From an uncultured Caulobacter sp. (GTDB lineage Bacteria; Pseudomonadota; Alphaproteobacteria; Caulobacterales; Caulobacteraceae), in contig NZ_CAMQSF010000004.1 in NCBI RefSeq assembly GCF_947036865.1, positions 62,001-126,000 of the forward strand: a DNA stretch of 64,000 nt, given 5' to 3'. The position numbers were made by a program, and so were the translations under genes. The notes under the pieces were generated by a model. That model did no database searches, was not told where the DNA came from, and worked only from the letters and a program-made list of their open reading frames with translations. The first letter of the stretch is position 1. Every line of letters starts with the position of its first letter. Shown in pieces: positions 9,848 through 17,985 of this stretch.

Positions 9848-11313
9848 CGGCCCGGCTCCACGACCGTCGGCGGCGCGTAGGGGCGGCCGATCAGGGCGGA
9901 GATCGCGCGCAGCGCCTCCGGATCGGGCGGGGTCTGGGGCGCCGTGCGGCGCCGCTCGATCTCGGCCTGCAAAAGCGCGTAGCTGCGGCGCGTCAACGAC
10001 ATGCGCGAGGCGGTCCAGACGCCGCCGACCAGCAGCACGCCGATCATGCCGAACAGCGTCCAGACGATCGCCGCCTGGGTGTGGGGCGACTGGATCTTGG
10101 CGGAGGCGATGAAGCCCTGCGACTGCAGGACGAGGCCGACGGTCATCACGGCCAACGCCTGGGCGGCCTTGCGCACGAAGGTCATCACGCCGGCCAGGGC
10201 GCCGTCGCGCCGCTGGCCCGAGGCCGCCTCGTCGACGTCGCCCATGTAGGTGTAGAGGTTCCACGGGATGTAGGCGAGAGCGCCGCGGGCCAGGCCGGCG
10301 ACGACCATGAGGCCGCCCAGCCAGAGCCACTTGTGCGGCGGCGCGACATAGAAGATCGCCAGCAGCGCCACCAGCGACACGCTCCACAGCGCCACCGACC
10401 AGCGATAGGTCGGGCTGGGCTGAAGGCGGCCGATCAGCGCCATGGCGGCCAGCACGCCCAGGAACTGCGCCGCCGATTGCAGGCCGACCAGGTTCGAGGT
10501 CGAGACCAGCGCGCCGCCCAGGCAGAACACCACGAAATACGGGAAGACGATGTTGAAGACGTCCAGCGACATGTAGGCCGCCAGGTACATGCCCAGATGC
10601 TGGCGGAAGGCGCGGATCCGCAGGGTGGACAGGATGTTCTTGTACAGCGCCACGATCGGATTGCCGGCCGGCGCGGCCTGGGCGTCCTCGGTCAGGGCCT
10701 CGCTCTCCCAGGTGCCGACCCAGGTGACGAACACGGCCAGCATGAAGACGCCGCTGAAGATCGCCCCCTGGATCAGGAAGGTCTGCGCGTTCTCCTTGCC
10801 CAGCAGCGCGACCAGCTGGCCCGGCAGCATGCCGGCCAGGAGGGTGGCGATCTGGCCGAACAGCAGGCGCACGCCCGACAGCCGCGACTTCTGGGTGAAG
10901 TCCCGCGTCATGGCCGGCGCCAGCGACTCGTAGGGGATGACGATGAAGGCGTAGACCAGATCGAACGCGATATAGGTGGCCAGGTAGTAGGCGTAGTGCT
11001 GGCCGGCGACCCACATCAGGGTAAAGATCGGCAGCAGCGGGATCGAGAACAGCAGGAAGAACCGGCGGCGGCCGAACCGTCGTCCCAGAGCCGTCTGGCC
11101 CCAGCGGTCCGAGATATGCCCGACGATCGGGCTGCTGAGGGCGTCGATCAGTCGCGAGATGGCGAAGATCGAGGCGGCCTCGGCCGCCGACAGGCCGCAG
11201 AACGTCGTGTAGAAGTAGAGCAGCCAGCCGGAAATCACGCCGATGGCCCCGGCGCCGATCATGTCGGTCGCGCCATAGGCCAGCACGTTGCCGAAGCGGA
11301 TTTGCCGCACCAT
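9844..11313 (-). CDS. GPH-family (MelB-type) sugar:cation symporter, MFS
   Basis: A 489-residue, 12-helix inner-membrane protein. The N-terminus (YGATDMIGAG), the loop RLIDALSSPIVGHISDR and the RRFGRRR cluster in the first cytoplasmic loop are typical of glycoside-pentoside-hexuronide symporters. It probably carries oligosaccharides or released sugars from the periplasm to the cytoplasm. It lies 45 bases after the GH105 gene, which suggests that unsaturated or uronic-acid-containing products are candidate cargo. No FucP-type fucose permease exists in the window, so this carrier could also take fucose or fucosylated sugars. Confidence 0.85.
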   Translation of the reverse strand: MVRQIRFGNVLAYGATDMIGAGAIGVISGWLLYFYTTFCGLSAAEAASIFAISRLIDALSSPIVGHISDRWGQTALGRRFGRRRFFLLFSIPLLPIFTLMWVAGQHYAYYLATYIAFDLVYAFIVIPYESLAPAMTRDFTQKSRLSGVRLLFGQIATLLAGMLPGQLVALLGKENAQTFLIQGAIFSGVFMLAVFVTWVGTWESEALTEDAQAAPAGNPIVALYKNILSTLRIRAFRQHLGMYLAAYMSLDVFNIVFPYFVVFCLGGALVSTSNLVGLQSAAQFLGVLAAMALIGRLQPSPTYRWSVALWSVSLVALLAIFYVAPPHKWLWLGGLMVVAGLARGALAYIPWNLYTYMGDVDEAASGQRRDGALAGVMTFVRKAAQALAVMTVGLVLQSQGFIASAKIQSPHTQAAIVWTLFGMIGVLLVGGVWTASRMSLTRRSYALLQAEIERRRTAPQTPPDPEALRAISALIGRPYAPPTVVEPGR

Positions 11314-11358
11314 CGTGTTCCCTTCCCCGATTGTCTTTATCGCTAGGCCGCGGGCGGC

Positions 11359-12489
11359 CTAGAAGGTCTGGCGCAGGGCCTCGACCAGACAGAGGATGGC
11401 CAGGGACTGGCCGTACGGCATCGCGGTCAGCGGGATGTCGCGGTAGAACTGCAGCGTGTCGCCCATGCCGGTGCCGAACGAGGTCTGCAGCAGCTCGCCC
11501 TCGGGGCTGATGTTGCGGATCGTGGCCATCAGCGCGCGCCGGCCGACCTCGGCGTACTGGTCCGGCAGATAGCCCTTGCGCACACCCTTCAGAATGCCGG
11601 CGCCGAAGCCGGCCGTGGCCGAGGCCTCCAGATAGGACGAGGGGTCGTCCATCAGGGTGTGCCACATGCCGCTGCTATGCTGAAGGCGCGCCAGGGCCTC
11701 GACTTGTTTGACCAGCGTTTCTTGCAGGAACATCCGGATCGGATCCCCGGCGGGCAGGTCCAGCATCTCGATGATTTCCGGGATGGCGATGGTCACCCAG
11801 GCGTTGCCGCGCGCCCAGAGGGCCTCGGCGAAATGGTGGTAGCCGTCGAAGGTCCAGCCATGGAACCAGAGACCCGTCTTGCGGTCGGCCAGATACTTGA
11901 TGTGCAACAGGAACTGCCGCAGCGCCTCGTTGACGTAGTCCTCGCGCCCGAACAGCAGGCCGATCTTGGCCAGCGGCAGCACGCTCATGAACAGCGTGTC
12001 GTCCCAGAGCTGCTGATAGTTGATGTTGCGGAAGACGATGTGCTGGAAGCCGTTTTCCTCGGTCCGAGGCAGGCCCTTCATCAGGTATTCGGCCCAGGAC
12101 TCCAGGTGCGGATCAAGGTTGGACGCGCCGGACTTCTCGCGCACGAACGCCAGGGTCAGCATCGGCGCCATGCTGTTGATGTTCTTGCTGGGGGTGCCCC
12201 GCTCGAAGTGGTAGGCGAACCAGTCGTTGATCTTGGTCAGAGCGTCTTCCGAGCCGGTCAGCTCGTGATGCTTCCAAAGGCCATAGAGCGCGACGCCGTG
12301 CGTCCAATCCCAGCCGTGCCAGCTCTTGGTGTCGATCACCCGACCGTCGCCCAGCGGCTGCAGGAACTCGCCGCTGTTGTCCACGATGCTGACCAGCCGG
12401 TTCTCCAGGCGCACGATCAGGGATTCAAGCTCCGCCGGATTCACGGCCGCCCGCATCACGTCCCCAATGCTATCGCCGCCGTCAGCCAT
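11359..12489 (-). CDS. GH105-type unsaturated uronyl (rhamnogalacturonyl) hydrolase
   Basis: A 376-residue (alpha/alpha)6-barrel enzyme of the GH105/GH88 clan. SWHGWDWTHGVALYGL (residues 57-71) and LWDDTLFMSV (161-170, catalytic Asp about 163/164) match the YteR/YesR active site. These enzymes remove the 4,5-unsaturated uronic acid that polysaccharide lyases leave at the non-reducing end. No signal peptide is visible, so it probably acts in the cytoplasm on products of the adjacent symporter. It is the first gene of the minus-strand operon, with GGGAGGG before the ATG. The presence of GH105 implies a lyase step upstream. Confidence 0.9.
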   Translation of the reverse strand: MADGGDSIGDVMRAAVNPAELESLIVRLENRLVSIVDNSGEFLQPLGDGRVIDTKSWHGWDWTHGVALYGLWKHHELTGSEDALTKINDWFAYHFERGTPSKNINSMAPMLTLAFVREKSGASNLDPHLESWAEYLMKGLPRTEENGFQHIVFRNINYQQLWDDTLFMSVLPLAKIGLLFGREDYVNEALRQFLLHIKYLADRKTGLWFHGWTFDGYHHFAEALWARGNAWVTIAIPEIIEMLDLPAGDPIRMFLQETLVKQVEALARLQHSSGMWHTLMDDPSSYLEASATAGFGAGILKGVRKGYLPDQYAEVGRRALMATIRNISPEGELLQTSFGTGMGDTLQFYRDIPLTAMPYGQSLAILCLVEALRQTF

Positions 12490-12617
12490 GCCTATTCCCT
12501 CCCGGATCAGCGGCTCGTTCGCGGCGCTTGGTTCGGCGCGGCGCGAGACGCTTGGTCAAGGAGGGGGTAAGCCCTCGCCCGGCGGGAGTCAATATCTGGT
12601 AAGGACTCTTTTTGGGG
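12490..12617 (-). promoter_or_regulatory. Promoter region of the GH105 operon with a CTGGTAAG site
   Basis: This 128-base gap separates the GH105 start from the end of the second FadR gene. On the minus strand CCTTACCAGA (12595-12604) lies just before TTGACT, which could be a -35 element. The plus-strand 10-mer TCTGGTAAGG is identical to one upstream of the TonB receptor at 14250. The site is a candidate operator for the neighbouring FadR-family proteins. Confidence 0.45.
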
Positions 12618-13367
12618 TCAATCTTCCGCGGCGATCCGGCGGATCAGCGCGTCACGGCGATTCCGGAAGTCCTTCAAGGTCCTGCGGACCAACGCCGCCT
12701 CGGCCTGCTCGAGAAGTCGTTCGACCAGAAGCGCGACGAGCGATTGCATCGCTCGGCGCGCCGCTGGCGGATCGCGCTGTTCCAGCGCGGCCAGCACCTC
12801 GGCATAGGCCGTCGACGGCGCGTAAGCCGGCAGCGCGTGCGGGTCCTGATCGTACTGGGCGGCGAGGGCCGCGTCCTGGTGGTCGAGCAAGCGACGCACC
12901 ACCGTCTGAACCGCGACGTTGTGCGCGGCGCGCGCGACGATGAGGTGGAAGTCCCGTTCCGCGCCGCTGGCGTCGGCGCCGCCGCGCTCCAATGTCGAAA
13001 CCAGGACCCGCAGATCGTCGAGATCCTGTTCCTCGGGCGCCACGGCGGCGAGGCCGGCGGCCTCGACCTCGAACACCAGGCGCGCCTCGGCGATGTCCGG
13101 AAGCTCGAATCGCGGGCGGTGTTCGACGATCGGCGGCTCGCGTTGGGTGACATAGACGCCCGAACCGTGTCGCGACTCGACCAGGCCCAGCACCTCCAGC
13201 GCGATCATCGCCTCGCGTATCGTCGGCCGACCCACGCCATACAGCTTGGCCAGTTCCTTCTCCGGCGGCAGTCGATCGTCGACCTTGTAGACGCGGGAAG
13301 AGATCTTGTTCGAGATATCGCGATAGACTTTCTGATAAGTCTTCTCGGCTTCAAGCTCTTCCATCAT
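12618..13367 (-). CDS. FadR-subfamily GntR transcriptional regulator (second of a pair)
   Basis: A 249-residue regulator. Residues ~10-75 form the GntR winged helix (LPPEKELAKLYGVGRPTIREAM, then GSGVYV in the wing). The remaining part is the helical FadR/FCD ligand domain with histidine and aspartate residues that usually bind a metal and an organic acid. The ATG overlaps the stop of the preceding FadR gene, so the two proteins are made from one transcript. The DNA-binding segments are clearly similar, pointing to tandem duplication. A sugar acid of the fucose or uronate route is a plausible effector, but this is inference. Confidence 0.87.
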   Translation of the reverse strand: MMEELEAEKTYQKVYRDISNKISSRVYKVDDRLPPEKELAKLYGVGRPTIREAMIALEVLGLVESRHGSGVYVTQREPPIVEHRPRFELPDIAEARLVFEVEAAGLAAVAPEEQDLDDLRVLVSTLERGGADASGAERDFHLIVARAAHNVAVQTVVRRLLDHQDAALAAQYDQDPHALPAYAPSTAYAEVLAALEQRDPPAARRAMQSLVALLVERLLEQAEAALVRRTLKDFRNRRDALIRRIAAED

Positions 13368-14161
13368 GGCGCGAGGCTGACCGTCTTCGAGATCTTGGTC
13401 TTCTTGCGGGAGATCGAGGGATGGCGGTCCGCGATGCCCCTGAATTTCTCGCTGATTTCCTCGCGCGCCTTGGTGATCAGCTCGGTTTCGGTGGCGTCCA
13501 TGATTTCCGAGATCACGCGCGACAGGTGATCGCGCATCGCCTTGCGCGCCTGGGCCGGGTCGCGGGCGGCCAGGGCCGCCAGGATGCCGCCGTGCTCGCG
13601 CTCCTGCGGACGCCAGTCCGCGTTTCGCTTGCGCTCGTGCATGTGACGGCAGAGCGCGGACTGTTCGCCCATCGTCCAGAGGGTCTCGATCGCGTCGACC
13701 ATCGAGGCGTTGCGCGAGCAGTTGGCGATCCCGACGTGAAAGGCGCGGTCCAGGGCGGGGGAGTGGTCGTTGCGACCGTTGAGGACCCCCAGCTGGTCGA
13801 GGATGGCGCTCAGCGACTCGATCTCCTCGTCGGTGATGTTGCGCGCGGCCAGGGCGGCGACCTCGCCCTCGAACAGGATTCGCGCTTCCAGCAGCTCGAA
13901 CGGGCCGATGTCCAGATCTGTCGTCCGGACCTGGGCGGGCGGGGCGTCGGCGACATAGACGCCCGAGCGGGTCACAGTCTTGACCAGTCCAAGCACTTCA
14001 AGGGCGATGATCGCCTCGCGCACGGTCGGACGGCTGACCCCGAAGGTCTCGGCGAGTTCGCGTTCAGACGGAAGTTTCTCGCCAGCCGAATAGGCCTTCG
14101 TCTGAATTTGCTCGGAAATTTCCCGAGCCACATCCGAGTAGAGCTTTCGGGAGCTGATCAC
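13364..14161 (-). CDS. FadR-subfamily GntR transcriptional regulator (first of a pair)
   Basis: A FadR-type repressor/activator whose conserved part begins at RKLYSDVAREI and carries LPSERELAETFGVSRPTVREAI, followed by the FCD helical domain. I place the start at a GTG (14161) because the conserved fold begins directly after it. An ATG at 14221 in the same frame would add 20 residues and would place the operator-like ACTTACCAGT inside the coding sequence. Neither start has a strong ribosome-binding site. It probably controls the divergent TonB-receptor operon and itself, and overlaps its paralogue by four bases. Confidence 0.85.
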   Translation of the reverse strand: MISSRKLYSDVAREISEQIQTKAYSAGEKLPSERELAETFGVSRPTVREAIIALEVLGLVKTVTRSGVYVADAPPAQVRTTDLDIGPFELLEARILFEGEVAALAARNITDEEIESLSAILDQLGVLNGRNDHSPALDRAFHVGIANCSRNASMVDAIETLWTMGEQSALCRHMHERKRNADWRPQEREHGGILAALAARDPAQARKAMRDHLSRVISEIMDATETELITKAREEISEKFRGIADRHPSISRKKTKISKTVSLAP

Positions 14162-14346
14162 GTATCGACCGTTGGCTGACGCATGGAGAGGTAACTTACC
14201 AGTCCCCCCATACCGGAGCAACCAAGGCGGCCTGGTCAGGAGAAAGCGGTCTGGTAAGGCCTATGGGTGGACTTCTGAAAACTGGTAAGATATGTCTGCC
14301 GCCAACCCGAGAAGAGGTTCGGCGAAAAGCCGCAGGGGAGGGATGG
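14162..14346. promoter_or_regulatory. Divergent control region with three ACTGGTAAG-type sites
   Basis: Between the FadR genes and the TonB receptor there are three matches to (A/T)CTGGTAAG: ACTTACCAGT (14194-14203, inverted), TCTGGTAAGG (14250-14259) and ACTGGTAAGA (14281-14290). A related CTGGTCAG lies at 14232-14239. The first and third form an inverted pair about 78 bases apart. Recurrence here and at 12595 supports a regulon operator; FadR-type binding is inferred from the shared ACTGGT core. Confidence 0.55.
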
Positions 14347-17300
14347 ATGAAGTCGAGGAAATTGGGGCTCTTGCTGGCTGGCGCGGCGCAGATCGCGCTT
14401 TGGGGCGCGGCTCAAGCCCACGCGCAGACCCCTGCCAAGGCGAATACCGACAAGGGCGCCGCGGTGGTCGACGAGGTCGTGGTCACCGGTACGCGCGCCA
14501 GCCTGCGGAAGGCCCAGGCGATGAAGCGGGACGCGCCCAACGTGATCGAGGCCGTGACCCCCACGGACCTCGGTCAATTCGACGACGTCAATCTCGCCGA
14601 CGTTCTGCAGCGCGTGCCCGCCGTTCAGGTCGAGCGTGACGACGCCGGCACCGACGGCGACCGCGTCTCGATCCGGGGCATCGGCTCCAACTTCGTGGTC
14701 ACCACCTTCGCCGGCCGCACCCCGATGTCGTCGGGCAGCGAGGGCCAGCGCAACATCCGCTCGTTCAATTTCAACACGGTTCCGTCGGAACTGGTCAACG
14801 GCCTGATCGTGGCCAAGACGCCGACCGCCGACGCCGTCGAGCAGGGGCTGGCCGGTTCGATCGACATCCAGATCCTGACGCCTCTGGCGGCCCGATACGC
14901 CAAGGGCAAGAACAGCTTCGCCACCGTCGAGGGCCGGGTCACCTATTCGGACCTGGCGGGCGACGCGCGGCCGCGTTTCAGCGCCGTGTTCGGCGGGCGC
15001 AACAAGGCCAAGGACATGGCCTACTACGTCAACGTCCTGCACAGCGAGCAGAGCACGCCCACCTACCAGGTGCAGAACCGAGACGGCTACACGCCGGGCG
15101 GCACGGCGGGCCGGGCCACCTTCACGGTCGACGCCAACAACAACGGCATCTACGACAACGGCGACATCCGCTACACGAACGGCGTCAATCCCTGCACGAC
15201 CGCGCCGGCGATCACGGGCGTGCCCGTCATCACCAGCGGCCCGGGCGCCAACAACGCCGTCGCCTGCGACAACACCAAGTTCGACATCTTCAACGGCATC
15301 CTGGCCAATGTGAAGCTGGACAAGATCGAGAAGCGCGACGCCTTCGCCATCGGCGGCGAGTGGGCGTTCAACGATCATTGGAACTTCACCGCCGACTATC
15401 AGCATACGGAAGTTCGAAACGAGGCCACGCGCTATAGCATCGCCACCGCCCTGAACAGCGGCGGCGGCACGAGCGGCGCGGTTCCGGTCAACAATGTCAC
15501 CGCCTTCTTCAAGCCCAACGCGGTGTTCATCCAGGACACCGGCGGCCCGACCACCCTGCCGTTCATCCGCGGCTGGGACGGAACCGGCCTGATCGGCTAT
15601 CTGGGCTCGGAAGGCGCGGGCACCGTCGACTCCAACGCCGCGACGAACACCAACTACCGCGACGTGCTGTCGCTCACCTCTTCGGCCGGCAACTTCTCGA
15701 ACACGACCAAGACCGACATGATCGGCGCCACGGTGCGCTACACCGCCGGCCGGCTGACCAACCGGACCGACCTCTCGGCGTCGCGTAACCAGTACTGGCA
15801 GTCGTTCACCCAAGTCGATATCCGCCAGCGGTACCGCAACGCCTTCACCCTGGGCGACGTGGGCTTCGACATCGTCAACGGCTATCCGGTCGTCACCAAC
15901 ATCGCCAATCTGAACGTCGCGGCCCTGCCGACCTATACCGACGTCTTCAATTCGGCGTCCTGCGCCACGCGCATCTGCGCCGAGTACTGGAACACCGGGT
16001 CGCTGCAACTGGGTACGACCCCGGCCGCGCAGTTCACCAACGCCTACAACCAGCTGATCGGTCTCGGCGGCCAGTCGGCTCGCCGCCGCGAGACCCGCTT
16101 CGACGGCACCAACTACGCGCTGCGCAGCGATTTCCACTACGACGTGGGCGACGGGTTCCTCCGCGGCCTGATCTTCGGCGGGCGATACAGCGTTTCGGAC
16201 GTCGACTCCGTCACCTCGGTGGTGCGCCGCTACGCCGGCAACCCGCGCAGCACCATCTTCGGGGCGAACTGCACCGCCAACGACGGCGTCGCCTGTATCG
16301 CCGCGGGGCAGATCGCCTTCGTGAACGCGACCACGACGGTGAACGGCGCGCCCTCGACCATGGTGGTCGGCGCGGGCACCCCGGCCGAGCAGACCATTCT
16401 GAAGATCAACCAGTATGGCGCCTGCGACCAGATGCCGGGCTACTGCACCGACACTCTGGCCAATGGCGGGCTGATCAAGCGCCCGAACGCGTCGTTCTAC
16501 TATCGCGAGGCGATCAGCGCCGGCTATCTGGGGACGGAGTTCGAAGCCGACAACTTCTGGATCCCGTTCACCGGCAATCTCGGGGTGCGGCTGGCCTATA
16601 CCGACTGGAAGGCCAAGGCCGGCAACGTCTCCAACTACAACATCGTGATCCCGACCACCGGCGGCGGGCCGGTCGTGGTTCAGTGCAAGAACACCGCCCA
16701 AGCCTCGCTCGTCCCGGGCGCCTGCAACACGCTTCCCGTGGGCGCCGGCGCGAAGACGATCAACACCCTGACCGGCACGATGGCCGCGAACGGCGCCTTC
16801 TCCGCCGGTTCGACCTCGCCCCTGACCAAGGGTCTCACCTCGGAAGGCGACGTCTTCCTGGACGAGATCTATTTCAACCTGGCGCCGGGCTCGCTGCGCA
16901 ATCCGTACGGGGTGGCCGCGGCGGGGCACTATCTCGACGTGCTGCCGAGCATAAACCTGAACTTCCGCGTCCTGCGGGACCTGCGCGCGCGCCTGGGCGT
17001 CAGCCGCGTGGTGGCGCGCCCCGATCCGTTCCAGATCTCGCCGGTCGCCTCGGTCAGCCTCAGCGACACCGACGCCTATGAGCAGGGCATCGCCAGCGCC
17101 ATCGTCGCCGAGATGAACAAGGGTCTGAGCTATGACGCGGCCGTCAAGGTCGACTCGGTCAAGACCGCGCTGGCCCAGACGAGCGCCAACATCATCACGG
17201 CCGGCAATCCGGACATCAAACCCTATCGCGCGACGAACTACGACGTCACGCTTGAATACTACACGCCAAACGACGGCTCGTTCGTCGTCTCGGCCTTCTA

Positions 17301-17925
17301 CAAGGACGTGAAGGGCTTCATCCTGCAAAGACTGCAGGACGATATCGTCTACGTTCCGGGCTACACCTTCGACTCGACGGCCGACGCCAACACCTTGGCC
17401 CTGAACGGCAAGCCCATTCCGTTCCGTGTGCAGAAGTACATCAACTACTCCGACGCCAAGGTCTACGGCTTCGAAGTGGGCGGCAACCAGCCGCTGACCT
17501 TCCTGCCGGGCGTCTTCCGTCACCTCGGCGTCACCGGCAACTACACCTATGTCGACAGCTCGTTCGCGCTGGACGTGGGCAACTACGGCTACGGCTTCCC
17601 CGGGTCGTCGAAGCACAATGTCAACGCGATCGTCTACTACGAGACCAGCAAGCTCGACGTTCGCCTGGCCTACAACTACCGCTCGGCCTATGTGCGGGCG
17701 CTGGCGGGCTCGGGCAGCCAGTCGAACCTGACGCGCTTCACCAACGGTCAGGAGCGCCTGGACGCGACGGTGACGCTGAAGGCCACGAAGAACCTGCAGC
17801 TGCGTCTGAACGCGACCAACCTGACCGGCTCGGACCGCTGGGACTATTCGGCCACCCCGCTGGCGGTCATGGACCGGTTCGCCGGCGAGCGGACCTACAC
17901 GCTCAGCGCTCGCTATCGTTACTGA
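14347..17925 (+). CDS. TonB-dependent outer-membrane receptor, cysteine-rich
   Basis: An 1192-residue receptor. I choose the ATG at 14347 because a classical signal peptide follows (MKSRKLGLLLAG to AHAQ) and GGGGAGGG precedes it. A TonB-box-like EVVVTGTR is near residues 40-47, then the plug domain (LADVLQRVPAVQVE, VSIRGIGSNF) and a 22-strand-type barrel ending in RYRY. Energised by TonB-ExbBD, it would import glycan fragments. The barrel loops contain ten cysteines arranged as five close pairs, which is unusual; the second receptor in this window has none. It heads the operon containing the lyase-like, GH43 and fucose genes. Confidence 0.92.
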   Translation: MKSRKLGLLLAGAAQIALWGAAQAHAQTPAKANTDKGAAVVDEVVVTGTRASLRKAQAMKRDAPNVIEAVTPTDLGQFDDVNLADVLQRVPAVQVERDDAGTDGDRVSIRGIGSNFVVTTFAGRTPMSSGSEGQRNIRSFNFNTVPSELVNGLIVAKTPTADAVEQGLAGSIDIQILTPLAARYAKGKNSFATVEGRVTYSDLAGDARPRFSAVFGGRNKAKDMAYYVNVLHSEQSTPTYQVQNRDGYTPGGTAGRATFTVDANNNGIYDNGDIRYTNGVNPCTTAPAITGVPVITSGPGANNAVACDNTKFDIFNGILANVKLDKIEKRDAFAIGGEWAFNDHWNFTADYQHTEVRNEATRYSIATALNSGGGTSGAVPVNNVTAFFKPNAVFIQDTGGPTTLPFIRGWDGTGLIGYLGSEGAGTVDSNAATNTNYRDVLSLTSSAGNFSNTTKTDMIGATVRYTAGRLTNRTDLSASRNQYWQSFTQVDIRQRYRNAFTLGDVGFDIVNGYPVVTNIANLNVAALPTYTDVFNSASCATRICAEYWNTGSLQLGTTPAAQFTNAYNQLIGLGGQSARRRETRFDGTNYALRSDFHYDVGDGFLRGLIFGGRYSVSDVDSVTSVVRRYAGNPRSTIFGANCTANDGVACIAAGQIAFVNATTTVNGAPSTMVVGAGTPAEQTILKINQYGACDQMPGYCTDTLANGGLIKRPNASFYYREAISAGYLGTEFEADNFWIPFTGNLGVRLAYTDWKAKAGNVSNYNIVIPTTGGGPVVVQCKNTAQASLVPGACNTLPVGAGAKTINTLTGTMAANGAFSAGSTSPLTKGLTSEGDVFLDEIYFNLAPGSLRNPYGVAAAGHYLDVLPSINLNFRVLRDLRARLGVSRVVARPDPFQISPVASVSLSDTDAYEQGIASAIVAEMNKGLSYDAAVKVDSVKTALAQTSANIITAGNPDIKPYRATNYDVTLEYYTPNDGSFVVSAFYKDVKGFILQRLQDDIVYVPGYTFDSTADANTLALNGKPIPFRVQKYINYSDAKVYGFEVGGNQPLTFLPGVFRHLGVTGNYTYVDSSFALDVGNYGYGFPGSSKHNVNAIVYYETSKLDVRLAYNYRSAYVRALAGSGSQSNLTRFTNGQERLDATVTLKATKNLQLRLNATNLTGSDRWDYSATPLAVMDRFAGERTYTLSARYRY

Positions 17926-17938
17926 CCTCAAGACCAAA

Positions 17939-17968
17939 CCCGGTTCCGGCCCGATGGCCGGAGCCGGG
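17939..17968 (+). other. Intercistronic stem-loop after the TonB receptor
   Basis: CCCGG-T-TCCGGCC, loop CGAT, GGCCGGA-G-CCGGG form a near-perfect hairpin with a single T/G mismatch, in the 60-base gap between the receptor stop and the next gene. There is no following T-run, so it looks more like an mRNA-stabilising or attenuating element than a strong terminator. Confidence 0.55.
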
Positions 17969-17985
17969 CTCAACTCGGTGCGGAC

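Noticed and set aside
8882..11665. Apparent 927-residue protein ending in the BD-FAE-like esterase
   Set aside because: Only the last 321 codons are the gene; the rest is a shadow of the symporter and GH105 genes. The ATG at 9847 overlaps the symporter stop and begins a leader peptide.
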